Shown: piece by piece, positions 8,616-17,970 of the stretch
Position numbering within the stretch: position 1 is the stretch's first letter
How the letters are laid out: each line of letters opens with the position of its first letter
Assembly (NCBI RefSeq): GCF_004361695.1
Contig: NZ_SNVW01000003.1
Span: forward strand, 186,001 to 250,000
DNA length: 64,000 nucleotides
Origin: Curtobacterium flaccumfaciens
Lineage (GTDB): Bacteria > Actinomycetota > Actinomycetes > Actinomycetales > Microbacteriaceae
Direction of reading: 5' to 3'
Notes under the pieces: model-generated
What the model saw: the letters and a program-made list of their open reading frames with translations, nothing else
Database searches by the model: none
What the model was told of the DNA's origin: nothing
Translations under genes and position numbers: made by a program

Positions 8616-8634
8616 TCTATAACCACAGTGTTAT
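8616..8634 (-). promoter_or_regulatory. Putative ArsR operator and -10 element
   Basis: In otherwise GC-rich DNA, bases 8619-8634 read ATAACCACAGTGTTAT, with perfect five-base arms ATAAC/GTTAT. On the minus strand it overlaps TATAGA (8621-8616), a good -10 hexamer about nine bases from the GTG start. No convincing -35 was found. Autoregulation by the adjacent ArsR protein is inference. Confidence 0.55.
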
Positions 8635-8646
8635 GAAGTCGAGGGG

Positions 8647-9765
8647 TCAGCCGCGCGGGCGTCCGAACGCCGACGGGCCGGTCCGGGTGTCCAGGTCGTC
8701 GGTCGCGCGCCGCTCCGACTCCACGATGCCCCGCAGCGCGACGAGCGCCGCCGAGGTCACCGCCACGTGCGAGGGGTTCTCCCGCGAGGCATCCAGCGCC
8801 CGCTCGACCTCCGCGATCGCCTCGTCGCCCTCTTCCTCGGGGCACTCGCCACGGATCACGCACGAGAGCTGTCGCATCGCCTTCGACAGCGGCGCCGCGA
8901 ACGCCGGGTCCGGCCGCCCGAGCCCCTCGGACACCGGCCCGGAACGTGCGACGAGCTCGGTGAGGTCCGTCGTGTACCAGGCCACCCGCTCGAGCGCGCG
9001 GAAGCGGGCGCCGTCCTTCTGCAGCCGGGCCCGTGACCCGCGGAGTGCACCACGGGGGTTGAGCCGCCGGCTCTCGTGCGCGATCGACACCCGGGAGCGC
9101 ACGTCGGCGATCGCCCGGTCGAGTCGGTCCTGCTGGTGGTCCCACGCCTTCTCGTCGCGCTTGCCCTCCTCGAGGACGTTCGCGAGCCCCTCGAGGTGGT
9201 CCGCGAGGACCCCGTTGACCGCGTCGATGCGGTGCTCGGCGTCCCAGAAGTGCAGCGGCGGGAAGACGAGGAAGTTGACGAGCAGGCCGACCGTGACCCC
9301 GACGGCCATCTGCACGAGGTACCCGAGCGAGTAGCCCTCGGCGTGCGCACCGCCGACGAGCAGCACGAACAGCGCGGCCGTCGACACCCACGAGCTGCCC
9401 TCGCCGAGCACGCGGAACCCACCCACGAGCACACCGATGCCGACCGCCAGCGCGACCGCGAGGAACCCGGGGTCCCCCACCCACATCGTGAAGCCGGCGA
9501 TGACGATGCCGAGCGCGATCCCGATCAGCGTCTGCACGCCGCTCCGGATGCCGGCGAACACGGTGGTCTGCATCGCCACGACGGCACCGAGCGGGGCGTA
9601 GTACGGGTACTCGGCGGCGACGCCCGGCACGTGCCGGGCGATGAACCACGCGATCACCGCGGCAGCGGCCGCCTTGGCGGCGTGCAGCAGGCGCGGTTGC
9701 GTCCCCGAGACCCGGCTCCACCGCCAGATCCGGGTACCGACCCCCGCGATGTGCTCGAACGGCAT
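8647..9765 (-). CDS. FUSC-like / aromatic acid exporter family membrane protein
   Basis: This 372-residue protein has about six membrane segments in its first 180 residues (AAAAAVIAWFIARHVPG, YAPLGAVVAMQTTVF, GVTVGLLVNFLVFPPL) and a long soluble C-terminal region of helices. This is the layout of the FUSC/ArAE exporter superfamily, although it is half the length of the duplicated E. coli AaeB form. ATG 9765 was chosen because GAGAGGA precedes it by six bases. The longer frame from GTG 9849 would translate intergenic sequence next to a palindromic repeat. The substrate is unknown. Confidence 0.8.
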   Translation of the reverse strand: MPFEHIAGVGTRIWRWSRVSGTQPRLLHAAKAAAAAVIAWFIARHVPGVAAEYPYYAPLGAVVAMQTTVFAGIRSGVQTLIGIALGIVIAGFTMWVGDPGFLAVALAVGIGVLVGGFRVLGEGSSWVSTAALFVLLVGGAHAEGYSLGYLVQMAVGVTVGLLVNFLVFPPLHFWDAEHRIDAVNGVLADHLEGLANVLEEGKRDEKAWDHQQDRLDRAIADVRSRVSIAHESRRLNPRGALRGSRARLQKDGARFRALERVAWYTTDLTELVARSGPVSEGLGRPDPAFAAPLSKAMRQLSCVIRGECPEEEGDEAIAEVERALDASRENPSHVAVTSAALVALRGIVESERRATDDLDTRTGPSAFGRPRG

Positions 9766-9854
9766 GTGTTCCTCTCGTCCCGTCGGCCGGTCACGATACG
9801 GCCGGTGGGCTGTCAGGACGGACGGAACCGCGTTCTCCGGACTCGTCACGTCGA

Positions 9855-9898
9855 CGGCCTGGAGGCGCGTGGCGGGCCCGCACCGCGCCTCCAGGCCG
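9855..9898. repeat. Dispersed GGCCTGGAGGCGCG palindrome, full copy
   Basis: Bases 9855-9869 and 9884-9898 form a perfect 15-base stem (CGGCCTGGAGGCGCG with its reverse complement) around a 14-base loop TGGCGGGCCCGCAC. The copy at 61286-61335 has the same stem core and nearly the same loop. It lies between the exporter gene and rplQ. Confidence 0.85.
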
Positions 9899-9922
9899 CC
9901 GTCCGGTCACCCCCGGAACGCG

Positions 9923-9958
9923 AGGACGCCCCCGCGACGTGCGTCGCGGGGGCGTCCT
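9923..9958 (-). terminator. Terminator of the alpha operon (after rplQ)
   Basis: A perfect 16-base stem (9923-9938 with 9943-9958) with loop GTGC lies 18 bases past the rplQ stop. There is no long T-tract, as is usual in this GC range. Confidence 0.8.
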
Positions 9959-9975
9959 GGGGGTGGTGCTGGGTG

Positions 9976-10587
9976 CTACTTGTCTTCCGACTTGGTGTCG
10001 TCGGACGCAGCGTCGTCGGACGCAGCGTCGTCAGACTTCGAAGCAGCGTCGTCCTCGACCTCGGCAGCAGCCTCGGTCTCGGTCTCCGTCTCGACCGGAG
10101 CGGACTCCTCGGTGGTCTCGGTCTCTTCGACCGGGGCCTCCTCGGTGGTCTCGTCCGTGGCCGGCTCCTCGACCGGGGCAGCAGCGGCCGGAGCCGCGTT
10201 GCGGGTCACCGGGGCGGGCGTGCCCGACACCGGCTCGAGGACGAGCTCGATCGACGCGAGGGGAGCGTTGTCGCCCTTGCGGAAACCGAGCTTCGTGATG
10301 CGGGTGTAGCCACCCTGACGGTCAGCGACCTGCGGGGCGATCTCCGTGAACAGCGTGTGCACGACCGACTTGTCGCGGAGGGCCGCGATGACCCGACGAC
10401 GGGCGTGCAGGTCGCCGCGCTTCGCGAACGTGATGAGACGCTCCGCGACGGGACGGAGGCGCTTGGCCTTCGTCTCGGTGGTCGTGATGCGACCGTGCGT
10501 GAAGAGGGCGTTGGCGAGGTTGCTCAGGAGCAGGCGCTCGTGGGCGGGGCCGCCACCGAGGCGGGGGCCCTTGGTGGGCTTCGGCAT
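9976..10587 (-). CDS. rplQ: 50S ribosomal protein bL17 with acidic C-terminal extension
   Basis: The first 120 residues are canonical bL17 ([57 protein letters not shown]), a protein of the large-subunit exit-tunnel region. The protein totals 203 residues because of an 83-residue tail made almost only of Glu, Thr, Ala, Ser and Asp, ending in a DDAASDD repeat. Such tails occur on bL17 of several actinobacteria, but this one is long and very acidic. It is the last gene of the alpha operon, 68 bases after rpoA. Confidence 0.97.
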   Translation of the reverse strand: MPKPTKGPRLGGGPAHERLLLSNLANALFTHGRITTTETKAKRLRPVAERLITFAKRGDLHARRRVIAALRDKSVVHTLFTEIAPQVADRQGGYTRITKLGFRKGDNAPLASIELVLEPVSGTPAPVTRNAAPAAAAPVEEPATDETTEEAPVEETETTEESAPVETETETEAAAEVEDDAASKSDDAASDDAASDDTKSEDK

Positions 10588-10655
10588 GTCAGTTCTCCAG
10601 TGGTGAAAGAGTGGTGCGCGCTACGTCAGCGGCACGCGTGCGCGTGAGCGCGAGG

Positions 10656-11651
10656 TCAGTTGTTGGACTCGTCCTCGTCGTACCCGCTGTAGAAGTGGGC
10701 GCCGTCGAATCCGGGGACGGTGTCCTTGAGGGACAGGCCGAGCTCGGTGAGCTTGTCCTTGACCTCGTCCACCGACTTCTGACCGAAGTTGCGGATGTTC
10801 ATGAGCTGCGTCTCCGACAGGGCGACGAGCTCGGACACCGTGTTGATGCCCTCCCGCTTGAGGCAGTTGTAGCTGCGGACCGACAGGTCGAGGTCCTCGA
10901 TCGGGGTCTGCAGCTCGTTCGAGAGCACCGCGTCGACCGGCGCGGGGCCGATCTCGATGCCCTCGGCCGCCGTGTTGAGCTCACGGGCGAGCCCGAACAG
11001 CTCGACGAGCGTCCGGCCGGCCGATGCGATGGCGTCGCGCGGCGTGATGGCCGGCTTCGACTCGACGTCGACGACCAGGCGGTCGAAGTCCGTGCGCTCA
11101 CCGGCACGCGTCGCCTCGACGCGGTAGGTGACCTTGAGGACCGGGGAGTAGATCGAGTCGATCGGGATCTGACCGGCCTCGCTGAACTCCGAGCGGTTCT
11201 GGGTCGCCGAGACGTAGCCACGGCCACGCTCGATCGTCAGCTCGAGCTCGAAGCGCGCGGTGTCGTTCAGGGTCGCGATGACGAGGTCCGGGTTGTGGAT
11301 CTCGACGCCGGCCGGTGCGGAGATGTCCGCAGCGGTGACCTGACCGGCACCCTGCTTGCGCAGGTACGCGGTGATCGGCTCGTCGTGCTCGCTGGAGACG
11401 ACCAGGCTCTTGATGTTGAGGATGATCTCGGTGACGTCTTCCTTGACACCGGGAACGGTGCTGAACTCGTGGAGGACGCCGTCGATGCGGATGCTGGTGA
11501 CAGCCGCGCCGGGGATCGAGGAGAGGAGCGTGCGGCGCAGCGAGTTGCCGAGGGTGTACCCGAAGCCCGGCTCGAGCGGCTCGATGACGAAGCGCGAGCG
11601 GAACTCGGAGATCGATTCCTCGGTCAGGGTGGGGCGCTGTGCAATGAGCAC
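10656..11651 (-). CDS. rpoA: RNA polymerase alpha subunit
   Basis: This is the 331-residue RpoA that nucleates core polymerase assembly. The N-terminal assembly domain contains [20 protein letters not shown] and the C-terminal domain contains [16 protein letters not shown] and [14 protein letters not shown], which bind UP elements and activators. GTG 11651 was chosen because homologous proteins begin [11 protein letters not shown] and AAAGGA lies eight bases upstream; the longer frame to 11690 adds an unlikely 13 residues. It follows rpsK after a 205-base gap. In mycobacteria and streptomycetes rpsD occupies this gap, and it is absent here. Confidence 0.98.
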   Translation of the reverse strand: MLIAQRPTLTEESISEFRSRFVIEPLEPGFGYTLGNSLRRTLLSSIPGAAVTSIRIDGVLHEFSTVPGVKEDVTEIILNIKSLVVSSEHDEPITAYLRKQGAGQVTAADISAPAGVEIHNPDLVIATLNDTARFELELTIERGRGYVSATQNRSEFSEAGQIPIDSIYSPVLKVTYRVEATRAGERTDFDRLVVDVESKPAITPRDAIASAGRTLVELFGLARELNTAAEGIEIGPAPVDAVLSNELQTPIEDLDLSVRSYNCLKREGINTVSELVALSETQLMNIRNFGQKSVDEVKDKLTELGLSLKDTVPGFDGAHFYSGYDEDESNN

Positions 11652-11856
11652 TGTGGGATTCCTTTCGGCGGAGTGTCCGCTATATGACACTCGGCGGTAC
11701 GTCGGGGCCGACCGGGCTCCGACGGGTCTGTTGAGTTGTGATCACGCGCACCGGAGTGCGCGATCGAACGACCAGGAATGGCCGCGGGCCCCGCCCGCCC
11801 CCGCCGGAGGTGATCCGGTCAGGGGACGAGCAGGGCGCGGCCGGTTGCTCCTCGCG

Positions 11857-12255
11857 TCAGACGCGACGGCGCTTGGGCGGGCGGCACCCGTTGTGCGCCT
11901 GCGGCGTGACGTCGTTGATCGAGCCGACCTCGAGGCCAGCGGCCTGGAGGGAACGGATCGCGGTCTCGCGGCCCGAACCCGGACCCTTCACGAAGACGTC
12001 GACCTTCTTGACGCCGTGCTCCTGCGCCTGACGCGCGGCGGACTCGGCGGCGAGCTGCGCCGCGAACGGCGTCGACTTGCGCGAACCCTTGAAGCCCACG
12101 GCACCCGAGGACGCCCAGCTGAGGACGGCACCCGACGGGTCGGTGATGCTGACGATCGTGTTGTTGAACGTGCTCTTGATGTGGGCCTGGCCCACTGCGA
12201 CGTTCTTCTTCTCCTTGCGGCGCGGCTTGCGCGCGGCAGTCTTGGGGGTAGCCAT
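11857..12255 (-). CDS. rpsK: 30S ribosomal protein uS11
   Basis: uS11 sits on the platform of the small subunit near the mRNA exit. All 132 residues fit the family: a basic N-terminal tail, then [30 protein letters not shown] and the C-terminal [13 protein letters not shown]. Nine bases separate it from rpsM upstream, so both are read from one message. A 205-base non-coding gap follows before rpoA, which may hold regulatory RNA structure, though no single dominant hairpin was found there. Confidence 0.98.
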   Translation of the reverse strand: MATPKTAARKPRRKEKKNVAVGQAHIKSTFNNTIVSITDPSGAVLSWASSGAVGFKGSRKSTPFAAQLAAESAARQAQEHGVKKVDVFVKGPGSGRETAIRSLQAAGLEVGSINDVTPQAHNGCRPPKRRRV

Positions 12256-12264
12256 CGGGGTCTC

Positions 12265-12639
12265 CTATCGAGCCTTCTTCTTGCCTGCCACGGTGCGCTT
12301 CGGTCCCTTGCGGGTACGCGCGTTGGTCTTGGTGCGCTGACCGCGCACCGGGAGACCACGACGGTGGCGAAGACCCTCGTAGCTACCGATCTCGACCTTG
12401 CGGCGGATGTCGGCGGCGACCTCACGGCGGAGGTCACCCTCCACCTTGAAGTTGCCCTCGATGAAGTCGCGGAGGGCGACGAGCTGGTCGTCGGTCAGGT
12501 CCTTGACGCGGATGTCACCGGAGATACCGGTCTCGGCGAGTGCCTGGACCGCGCGGGTACGGCCGACGCCGTAGATGTACGTGAGTGCGATCTCCACGCG
12601 CTTCTCGCGCGGGATGTCGACGCCTGCTAGACGTGCCAT
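12265..12639 (-). CDS. rpsM: 30S ribosomal protein uS13
   Basis: uS13 is a head protein that forms bridges to the large subunit and contacts P-site tRNA. The 124-residue sequence begins [20 protein letters not shown] and ends in the basic tail [20 protein letters not shown], both diagnostic. It is preceded by a 177-base leader after rpmJ that can fold into a long stem with GCAGTACC (12675-12682) pairing to GGTACTGC (12729-12736) around an inner TCGGG/CCCGA hairpin. This leader is a plausible site for autoregulation within the alpha operon. Confidence 0.98.
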   Translation of the reverse strand: MARLAGVDIPREKRVEIALTYIYGVGRTRAVQALAETGISGDIRVKDLTDDQLVALRDFIEGNFKVEGDLRREVAADIRRKVEIGSYEGLRHRRGLPVRGQRTKTNARTRKGPKRTVAGKKKAR

Positions 12640-12674
12640 GTGCTGGCTGCTCCTGTTGTCGATGGAGGTGTGGA

Positions 12675-12736
12675 GCAGTACCGGTGCTCGGGCCTCCGAC
12701 CCGAGGTGTCCCCGCTCGCGCGGTTCTTGGTACTGC
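12675..12736 (-). promoter_or_regulatory. Structured leader before rpsM
   Basis: The eight-base arms GCAGTACC (12675-12682) and GGTACTGC (12729-12736) enclose an inner TCGGGcctccgaCCCGA hairpin. This is the only clear secondary structure in the 177 bases between rpmJ and rpsM. A regulatory function is inference. Confidence 0.4.
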
Positions 12737-12816
12737 GTTCGATGTTGAGTTGTGGTTCCTGCGCAGGCCGCCCGAGGGCGATCCGCATCAGGCAGCCAGC
12801 CGGTTCCCGGTGGGGA

Positions 12817-12933
12817 CTAGCCCTGGCGCTGCTTGTGACGCGGGTTGCTCTTGCAGATCACCATGACGCGGCCCTTGCGGCGAATGACACGGCAGTGCTC
12901 GCAGATGGGCTTGACGCTGGGGTTGACCTTCAT
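12817..12933 (-). CDS. rpmJ: 50S ribosomal protein bL36
   Basis: This 38-residue protein begins [19 protein letters not shown] and ends NPRHKQRQG. It holds the zinc ligands Cys-x-x-Cys, a third Cys and a His (CEHC, VICK, RH) of the C+ form of bL36, which binds Zn and helps organise 23S rRNA. ATG 12933 is preceded by GAGGAAACA. It lies 70 bases downstream of infA, the conserved alpha-operon order. A C+ copy suggests this is the zinc-replete paralogue; a zinc-free paralogue, if any, is outside the window. Confidence 0.95.
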   Translation of the reverse strand: MKVNPSVKPICEHCRVIRRKGRVMVICKSNPRHKQRQG

Positions 12934-13003
12934 TGTTGTTTCCTCGTGCTCGCTGGCTTCGTACCCGGCAGGATTGCCGAGCCGTTCCTTTCCAGCTCGC
13001 GGA

Positions 13004-13225
13004 TCACTTGTAGCGGTAGACGATCCGGCCGCGGGTCAGGTCGTACGGGCTCAGCTCCACGATCACGCGGTCCTCGGGGAGGATGCGGATGTAGTGCTGG
13101 CGCATCTTCCCGGAGATGTGCGCGAGGACCTTGTGTCCGTTGGTCAGCTCAACGCGGAACATCGCGTTGGGCAGAGCTTCGAGCACCGAGCCTTCGATCT
13201 CGATGACGCCGTCTTTCTTGGCCAT
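13004..13225 (-). CDS. infA: Translation initiation factor IF-1
   Basis: IF-1 is a 73-residue OB-fold protein that blocks the A site during initiation. The sequence [20 protein letters not shown], then [20 protein letters not shown] and the end RGRIVYRYK match the family over full length. The start was set at ATG 13225; a much longer open frame upstream is spurious. It is the first gene of the alpha operon, about 90 bases downstream of a near-consensus promoter. Confidence 0.98.
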   Translation of the reverse strand: MAKKDGVIEIEGSVLEALPNAMFRVELTNGHKVLAHISGKMRQHYIRILPEDRVIVELSPYDLTRGRIVYRYK

Positions 13226-13320
13226 AGCCTCACTGTCGCTTGGTTGGATTACCGGTGTGATCCCCGAGCCGGTCTGCGGGTCGGGCGCCACGCCAAGAAG
13301 GCATGGCACACCAAAGATCG

Positions 13321-13349
13321 ATCTTATGTGATAGACCCAGGATTGCCAA
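13321..13349 (-). promoter_or_regulatory. Promoter of the infA-rplQ (alpha) operon
   Basis: On the minus strand TTGGCA (13349-13344) is followed by a 17-base spacer and TAAGAT (13326-13321), close to the sigma-70 consensus. The start site would be near 13314, giving a leader of about 90 bases before infA. Confidence 0.8.
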
Positions 13350-13541
13350 GTGGAGACGGGGAAGTCCCCACGGCAGTCCCCACGAGTGGGGCTTCCCGCG
13401 GCGCGTCGCCCCGGGCAGTCTGAGTGTTCCACAGTGCTTTGACGGCGCGTTCCGGGCCGTCGCCAGTCACCGGACCCTAGCGTGACACCGCTGCACCGTC
13501 CGGTCGCTCCCTCCCGCGCCGGACCCCTGAACGGAGACCAC
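13350..13541. other. Divergent intergenic region, infA promoter to the LCP gene
   Basis: The 316-base space between infA and the LCP gene holds the infA promoter at its left. The rest contains GGAAGTCCCCACGG/CAGTCCCCACGAGTGG, a direct repeat of AGTCCCCACG (13363-13372 and 13375-13384). No good plus-strand promoter for the LCP gene was found. Confidence 0.4.
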
Positions 13542-14876
13542 GTGCCCGACGCCACCCGACGACCGCTCGCCCGCCACGGACGGCTCCCCCGCCGGCGCGG
13601 GTGGACGACCGCGGCCTCGGTCGTGGCATCAGCCCTGGCCGTCGTGCTCGTCAGCGGCACGAGCGTCGCCGCCATCGCCGGCGCCCAGCTCGCCACTGCG
13701 CCGAAGACGGTCCAGCTGAGCACCGACGACCAGAGCACCGCGCAGACCGCCGACATCACGGCGATCAAGGGCGGCGCGAACATCCTGCTCATCGGCAGCG
13801 ACACCCGCGTGGGGCAGTTCGACTCCGACGAGGACGTCGAGGGCGCCCGCAACGACGTCACGATGCTCATCCACATCTCGCAGGACCACCAGCAGCTCAC
13901 CGCGGTCAGCTTCCCGCGTGACCTCATGGTGCCGATCCCGGCGTGCTCCAACCCCGAGACGGGCACCACGTACCCGGCGGCGACCTCCGCGCAGTTCAAC
14001 ACCGCCCTCGGCAACGGCGGCGTCTCGTGCGTGGTCGACACCGTCGAGAACCTGACCGGCCTGAGCATCCCGTACGCCGGCCTCATCACCTTCGACGGCG
14101 TCATCGAGATGTCGAACGCCCTCGGTGGCGTGGACGTCTGCGTGGCGGAACCGATCAACGACACGTACACCGGACTCCACCTGACGGCCGGGTCGCACAA
14201 CCTCGAGGGCTCCGATGCCCTGGCCTTCCTCCGCACCCGGCACGGCGTCGGCGACGGCAGCGACCTCGCACGGATCAGCTCGCAGCAGGTGTTCCTGTCC
14301 GCGCTGCTCCGCAAGGTCACCGCGGACGGCACGCTGTCCAACCCGATCACGCTCTACAAGCTCGCCGGTGCGGCGCTGTCGAACATGACCCTCTCGGACG
14401 GCCTCGCACAGACCCGCACGCTCGTCGGGCTCGCCGGGGCGCTCCGCGGCATGAGCACGGCGAACATGCTCTTCGTGCAGTACCCCGTCGCGGACGACCC
14501 GGACGACAACGCGCGCGTGATCGTCGACCAGGACGCCGCGCACACGCTCAACGTGGCGCTGCAGAACGACCAGAAGACCTCGTTGAGCGATTCCTCCACG
14601 GGCCGCGCTTCCGAGGAGTCGCCGTCCGGTACGAGCAGCGCGACCGCGGCACCGTCCGCCGGCAGTGCCGCGGGCTCGACCGGGTCGACGGGCTCCACGG
14701 GGTCCTCGGCAGCGGGGACGCCGTCGTCGGGGTCCACCTCGGCCGGCACCGGTACCGGCACCGGCACCGGCACCGGCACGAGCACGTCGGCCGCGACGCC
14801 CACGTCGACGCCGCTCCCCTCCTCGATCACCGGGCAGAGTGCCTCGGAACAGACCTGCTCCGTCGGCAACAACTGA
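13542..14876 (+). CDS. LytR-CpsA-Psr (LCP) family cell-wall glycopolymer transferase
   Basis: LCP proteins attach teichoic-acid-like or arabinogalactan-type polymers to peptidoglycan. The 444-residue protein has an N-terminal membrane anchor (about 20-47) and an extracellular LCP domain with [42 protein letters not shown] and [17 protein letters not shown] motifs, including the conserved Arg/Asp phosphate-binding residues. The C-terminal 90 residues are a Ser/Thr/Gly tail encoded by short DNA repeats, including six hexamers at 14745-14780. GTG 13542 was chosen because ACGGAG precedes it; a longer frame from 13482 is possible. It is the only plus-strand gene between map and infA. Confidence 0.93.
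   Translation: MPDATRRPLARHGRLPRRRGWTTAASVVASALAVVLVSGTSVAAIAGAQLATAPKTVQLSTDDQSTAQTADITAIKGGANILLIGSDTRVGQFDSDEDVEGARNDVTMLIHISQDHQQLTAVSFPRDLMVPIPACSNPETGTTYPAATSAQFNTALGNGGVSCVVDTVENLTGLSIPYAGLITFDGVIEMSNALGGVDVCVAEPINDTYTGLHLTAGSHNLEGSDALAFLRTRHGVGDGSDLARISSQQVFLSALLRKVTADGTLSNPITLYKLAGAALSNMTLSDGLAQTRTLVGLAGALRGMSTANMLFVQYPVADDPDDNARVIVDQDAAHTLNVALQNDQKTSLSDSSTGRASEESPSGTSSATAAPSAGSAAGSTGSTGSTGSSAAGTPSSGSTSAGTGTGTGTGTGTSTSAATPTSTPLPSSITGQSASEQTCSVGNN
14745..14780 (+). repeat. Hexanucleotide microsatellite in the LCP gene tail
   Basis: Six consecutive GGCACC-type hexamers (one GGTACC, last GGCACG) encode Gly-Thr repeats in the exposed linker. Being in units of six bases, copy-number changes would keep the frame. 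Confidence 0.9.
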
Positions 14877-14884
14877 TCTCGGGC

Positions 14885-14918
14885 CCCGAGTCTCGCGCCG
14901 CGTGAGCTGAGACTCGGG
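14885..14918 (+). terminator. Hairpin terminator after the LCP gene
   Basis: CCCGAGTCTC (14885-14894) pairs with GAGACTCGGG (14909-14918) eight bases past the LCP stop. A further GAGACTCGGG copy, itself part of a CCGAGACTCGG palindrome, lies at 14968-14977, facing the end of map. The region may therefore stop transcription from both sides. Confidence 0.65.
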
Positions 14919-15074
14919 CGCAGCGACAGTCCTCGGGTTCACAGGCACGAGAGCCGTCGCCCGCCCCGAGACTCGGGTGCGGCCGTGGACGCGACCACCC
15001 AGCCGGCGCGGCCGGCGGGGCGGACGCACGCCGCGCCTCCAGGCAGGTGACGGCCGACGCCGTCGGCAGGCGAC

Positions 15075-15908
15075 CTACGGGATCGGGACCGGCGTCACAC
15101 CCAGCGGAGCCAGGCCGGCCGCACCGCCGTCAGCGGCGGTCAGGACCCAGATGCCGCCGGCGTGGACCGCGATGCTGTGCTCCCAGTGTGCCGCGTCCGA
15201 ACCGTCCAGCGTCCGGACCGTCCAGTCGTCGTCATCGGTCGAGCTGTCGATCGTGCCGGCGGTGACCATCGGCTCGATAGCGACCACCAGGCCCGGCTTC
15301 ACCGCGGGCCCGGCACCGCGGACGCGGTAGTTGAACACCGGCGGGTCCTCGTGCATGGACCGGCCGATGCCGTGTCCGGTGAAGTCCTCGACGATGCCCC
15401 AGACGCCCGTCTCGTCGATGGCGTCCTCGATCACGGCGCCGACCTCGTGCAGGTTCTTCACGTGCGCCAGCGCGGCGATGCCGTGCCAGAGCGCACGCTC
15501 GGTCGTGTCGCAGAGCGTCTGCCGCGCCGCGGTCAGCGGGGCGTCGCCACCCGGGACGACCGTCGTGAACGCGCTGTCGCCGTTCCAGCCGTCGACCTCG
15601 GCGCCGGCGTCCACCGACACGATGTCACCAGGCTGCAGCACGCGGTCACCCGGGATCCCGTGGACGATCTCGTCGTTCACCGACACGCAGAGCGTGTGGT
15701 GGTAGCCCGGGACGAGCTGGAAGTTCGGGATGCCGCCGCCGTCACGGATGACGGACTCGGCGATCGCGTCGAGTTCGCCCGTCGTGATGCCGGGACGGAC
15801 CGCGTCGCGGACCGCGAGCAGGGCCTGCTCAGTCAGCTGGCCGGGGCGCACCATGGCGCGGAGCTCGTCCGGGGTCTTGTAGATCGAGGGCTTGCGGAGA
15901 CGGACCAC
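15075..15908 (-). CDS. map: Methionine aminopeptidase, type I
   Basis: This 277-residue enzyme removes the initiator methionine from nascent proteins. All five metal ligands are present: Asp100 (SVDAG), Asp111 (NGDSAF), His179 (TGHGIG), Glu212 (IEPMV) and Glu243 (HWEHS). His83 (VHGIP) is the conserved active-site histidine. The start is GTG 15908, six bases after the adk stop, with no strong ribosome-binding site, so translation probably depends on coupling to adk. The secY-adk-map order is typical for actinobacteria. Confidence 0.96.
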   Translation of the reverse strand: MVRLRKPSIYKTPDELRAMVRPGQLTEQALLAVRDAVRPGITTGELDAIAESVIRDGGGIPNFQLVPGYHHTLCVSVNDEIVHGIPGDRVLQPGDIVSVDAGAEVDGWNGDSAFTTVVPGGDAPLTAARQTLCDTTERALWHGIAALAHVKNLHEVGAVIEDAIDETGVWGIVEDFTGHGIGRSMHEDPPVFNYRVRGAGPAVKPGLVVAIEPMVTAGTIDSSTDDDDWTVRTLDGSDAAHWEHSIAVHAGGIWVLTAADGGAAGLAPLGVTPVPIP

Positions 15909-15914
15909 GTGGCG

Positions 15915-16505
15915 TCAGACGCCCGCGGTCATCCCGCGCGAGGACAGGGCCGTCTGGATGCGGTCGCCTACCTCGTCGATGCCGCCGAGGCCGTCGACGT
16001 CGACCACGAGGCCACGCTCGCCGTAGGCGTTCACGATCGGGGCGGTCTGCTCCGTGTAGACCTGCTGACGACGACGGATGGTCTCCTCGTTGTCGTCGCT
16101 GCGGCCCTGCTCCTCGGCGCGCTTCAGGAGCCGGCCCACGAGCTCGTCCTGGTCGGCGACGAGCTGGATGACGGCGTCGATCCCGGTGCCCTGCTCGGCG
16201 AGCAGTGCGTCGAGGTACTCGACCTGCCCTACCGTGCGGGGGTACCCGTCGAGCAGGAACCCGCCCTGTGCGTCGGCCTCGTTCAGGCGCGACTTGACGA
16301 GCTCGTTCGTGAGGGAGTCGGGGACGTAGTCGCCCGCGTCCATGATCGCCTTCGCCTGGACGCCGAGCGGAGTGCCCTCTGCGACGTTCTTGCGGAAGAT
16401 GTCGCCCGTGGAGACGGCGGGGATCCCGAAGGACTCGGCGATGCGGCCGGCCTGGGTGCCCTTCCCTGCCCCGGGGGGTCCGACGATGATGAGACGTGCG
16501 CTCAA
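15915..16505 (-). CDS. adk: Adenylate kinase
   Basis: Adenylate kinase catalyses ATP + AMP to 2 ADP and keeps adenylate pools balanced. The 196-residue protein has P-loop GPPGAGKGT (9-17), the AMP-binding [10 protein letters not shown] and [10 protein letters not shown] motifs. The short LID segment lacks zinc cysteines, as in the short bacterial form. The start is TTG 16505, overlapping the secY stop in TTGA; homologues begin [15 protein letters not shown], which supports this unusual codon. A longer open frame upstream is a shadow of secY. Confidence 0.95.
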   Translation of the reverse strand: MSARLIIVGPPGAGKGTQAGRIAESFGIPAVSTGDIFRKNVAEGTPLGVQAKAIMDAGDYVPDSLTNELVKSRLNEADAQGGFLLDGYPRTVGQVEYLDALLAEQGTGIDAVIQLVADQDELVGRLLKRAEEQGRSDDNEETIRRRQQVYTEQTAPIVNAYGERGLVVDVDGLGGIDEVGDRIQTALSSRGMTAGV

Positions 16506-17824
16506 CGGAGAAGCCCTTCGTAGTGACGTTGCTGCAGCTGCGAGTCGATCTGCTTCACGGTCTCGAGACCGACACCCACGATGATGAGGATGCTCGCGCC
16601 ACCGAACGGGAAGTTCTGGTTCGCGCCGAACAGCGCCAGTGCTGCCAGCGGGATGAGCGCGATGAGACCGAGGTAGAGCGAGCCGGGCAGCGTCACCCGG
16701 GTCAGGACGTAGTCGAGGTACTCGGCGGTGGGACGACCGGCACGGATGCCGGGGATGAACCCGCCGTACTTCTTCATGTTGTCCGCGACCTCTTCGGGGT
16801 TGAAGGTGATCGCGACGTAGAAGTACGTGAAGCCGACGATGAGCAGGAAGTACAGGACCATGTAGAACCAGTTGTCGCCAGAGGTCAGGTTCGACTGGAT
16901 CCAGGTCACCCATGCGGCCGGCTCGGTGCCGTCGGAGGGCTGGTTGAACTGCGCGACCAGGGCCGGCAGGTACAGCAGCGACGAGGCGAAGATGACGGGC
17001 ACGACGCCGGCCATGTTCACCTTGATCGGGATGTACGTGTTGTTGCCGCCGTAGGTGCGTCGACCGACCATGCGCTTGGCGTACTGGACGGGGATGCGCC
17101 GCTGCGACTGCTCGACGAACACGACGGCCATCATGATCACCAGGCCGACGAGGATGACGAAGAGGAAGAGCTCGAAGGACTGCGACTGCTCGATGGCCCA
17201 GAGCGCCGACGGGAACTGCGCCGCGATCGACGTGAAGATGAGGAGCGACATGCCGTTGCCGATGCCGCGCTCGGTGACGAGCTCGCCCATCCACATGATG
17301 AGGCCGGTGCCGGCGGTCAGCGTGACGACCATGAGCATGATCGCGTACCAGCTGTCGTTCGAGATGATCGACGAGCAGGACGACGAGGCGTTCGTGCCGA
17401 AGAGGGCACCGGAGCGGGCGACCGTGATCAGGGTCGTGGACTGCAGCACGCCGAGCGCGATGGTGAGGTAGCGCGTGTACTGCGTCAGCTTGGCCTGACC
17501 GGACTGCCCCTCCTTGTAGAGGGCGTCGAAGTGCGGGATGACCACGCGCAGCAGCTGCACGATGATCGACGACGTGATGTACGGCATGATCCCGAGCGCG
17601 AAGACCGAGAGCTTCAGCAGTGCGCCACCGGAGAACAGGTTGATCAGGTCGTACAGACCGCCGGACGACGACGCGCTGGCGAGACAGGTCTGCACGGCGG
17701 AGTAGTCGACGAACGGTGCGGGGATGTACGACCCCAGGCGGAACAGCGCGATGATCGCGAGGGTGAAGCCGATCTTCTTGCGAAGATCTGGGGTGCGCAT
17801 GATGCGCGCGACCGCTCTGAACAC
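16502..17824 (-). CDS. secY: Preprotein translocase subunit SecY
   Basis: SecY forms the protein-conducting channel in the cytoplasmic membrane. The 440-residue protein has ten hydrophobic segments and family motifs near the start ([20 protein letters not shown]), in the plug region ([20 protein letters not shown]) and in the cytoplasmic loop ([20 protein letters not shown]). It is separated from rplO by 146 bases with two hairpins and a TTGACA hexamer, so its expression may be partly independent of the spc operon. The next gene, adk, overlaps its stop. Confidence 0.98.
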   Translation of the reverse strand: MFRAVARIMRTPDLRKKIGFTLAIIALFRLGSYIPAPFVDYSAVQTCLASASSSGGLYDLINLFSGGALLKLSVFALGIMPYITSSIIVQLLRVVIPHFDALYKEGQSGQAKLTQYTRYLTIALGVLQSTTLITVARSGALFGTNASSSCSSIISNDSWYAIMLMVVTLTAGTGLIMWMGELVTERGIGNGMSLLIFTSIAAQFPSALWAIEQSQSFELFLFVILVGLVIMMAVVFVEQSQRRIPVQYAKRMVGRRTYGGNNTYIPIKVNMAGVVPVIFASSLLYLPALVAQFNQPSDGTEPAAWVTWIQSNLTSGDNWFYMVLYFLLIVGFTYFYVAITFNPEEVADNMKKYGGFIPGIRAGRPTAEYLDYVLTRVTLPGSLYLGLIALIPLAALALFGANQNFPFGGASILIIVGVGLETVKQIDSQLQQRHYEGLLR

Positions 17825-17876
17825 GAGGACTCCGAACTTCTGGGACCGGCGACCCGGACGAGGGCCGTCACCGGTG

Positions 17877-17915
17877 TGGTCGGCAGGACCGACCTGGCCG
17901 GCGGACGCCGACCAC
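17877..17915 (-). promoter_or_regulatory. secY leader stem
   Basis: The nine-base arms GTGGTCGGC (17877-17885) and GCCGACCAC (17907-17915) form a stem in the secY leader. On the minus strand TTGACA (17921-17916) lies directly upstream, but no acceptable -10 hexamer follows at 16-19 bases. An own secY promoter is therefore only possible. Confidence 0.35.
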
Positions 17916-17933
17916 TGTCAAGGAAACCGTAAC

Positions 17934-17963
17934 GGCGGCCCGTGCGCAAACGCACGGGCCGCC
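17934..17963 (-). terminator. Intra-operon hairpin between rplO and secY
   Basis: A perfect 13-base stem GGCGGCCCGTGCG (17934-17946 with 17951-17963) has the tetraloop CAAA and begins 7 bases past the rplO stop. The following minus-strand sequence GTTACGGTTTCC is weakly T-rich. It may act as a partial terminator or as a 3'-end stabiliser. Confidence 0.7.
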
Positions 17964-17970
17964 GACGGGG

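Noticed and set aside
11652..11856. A possible rpsD between rpsK and rpoA
   Set aside because: No uS4 motif or long frame is present on the minus strand; the 205 bases are non-coding.
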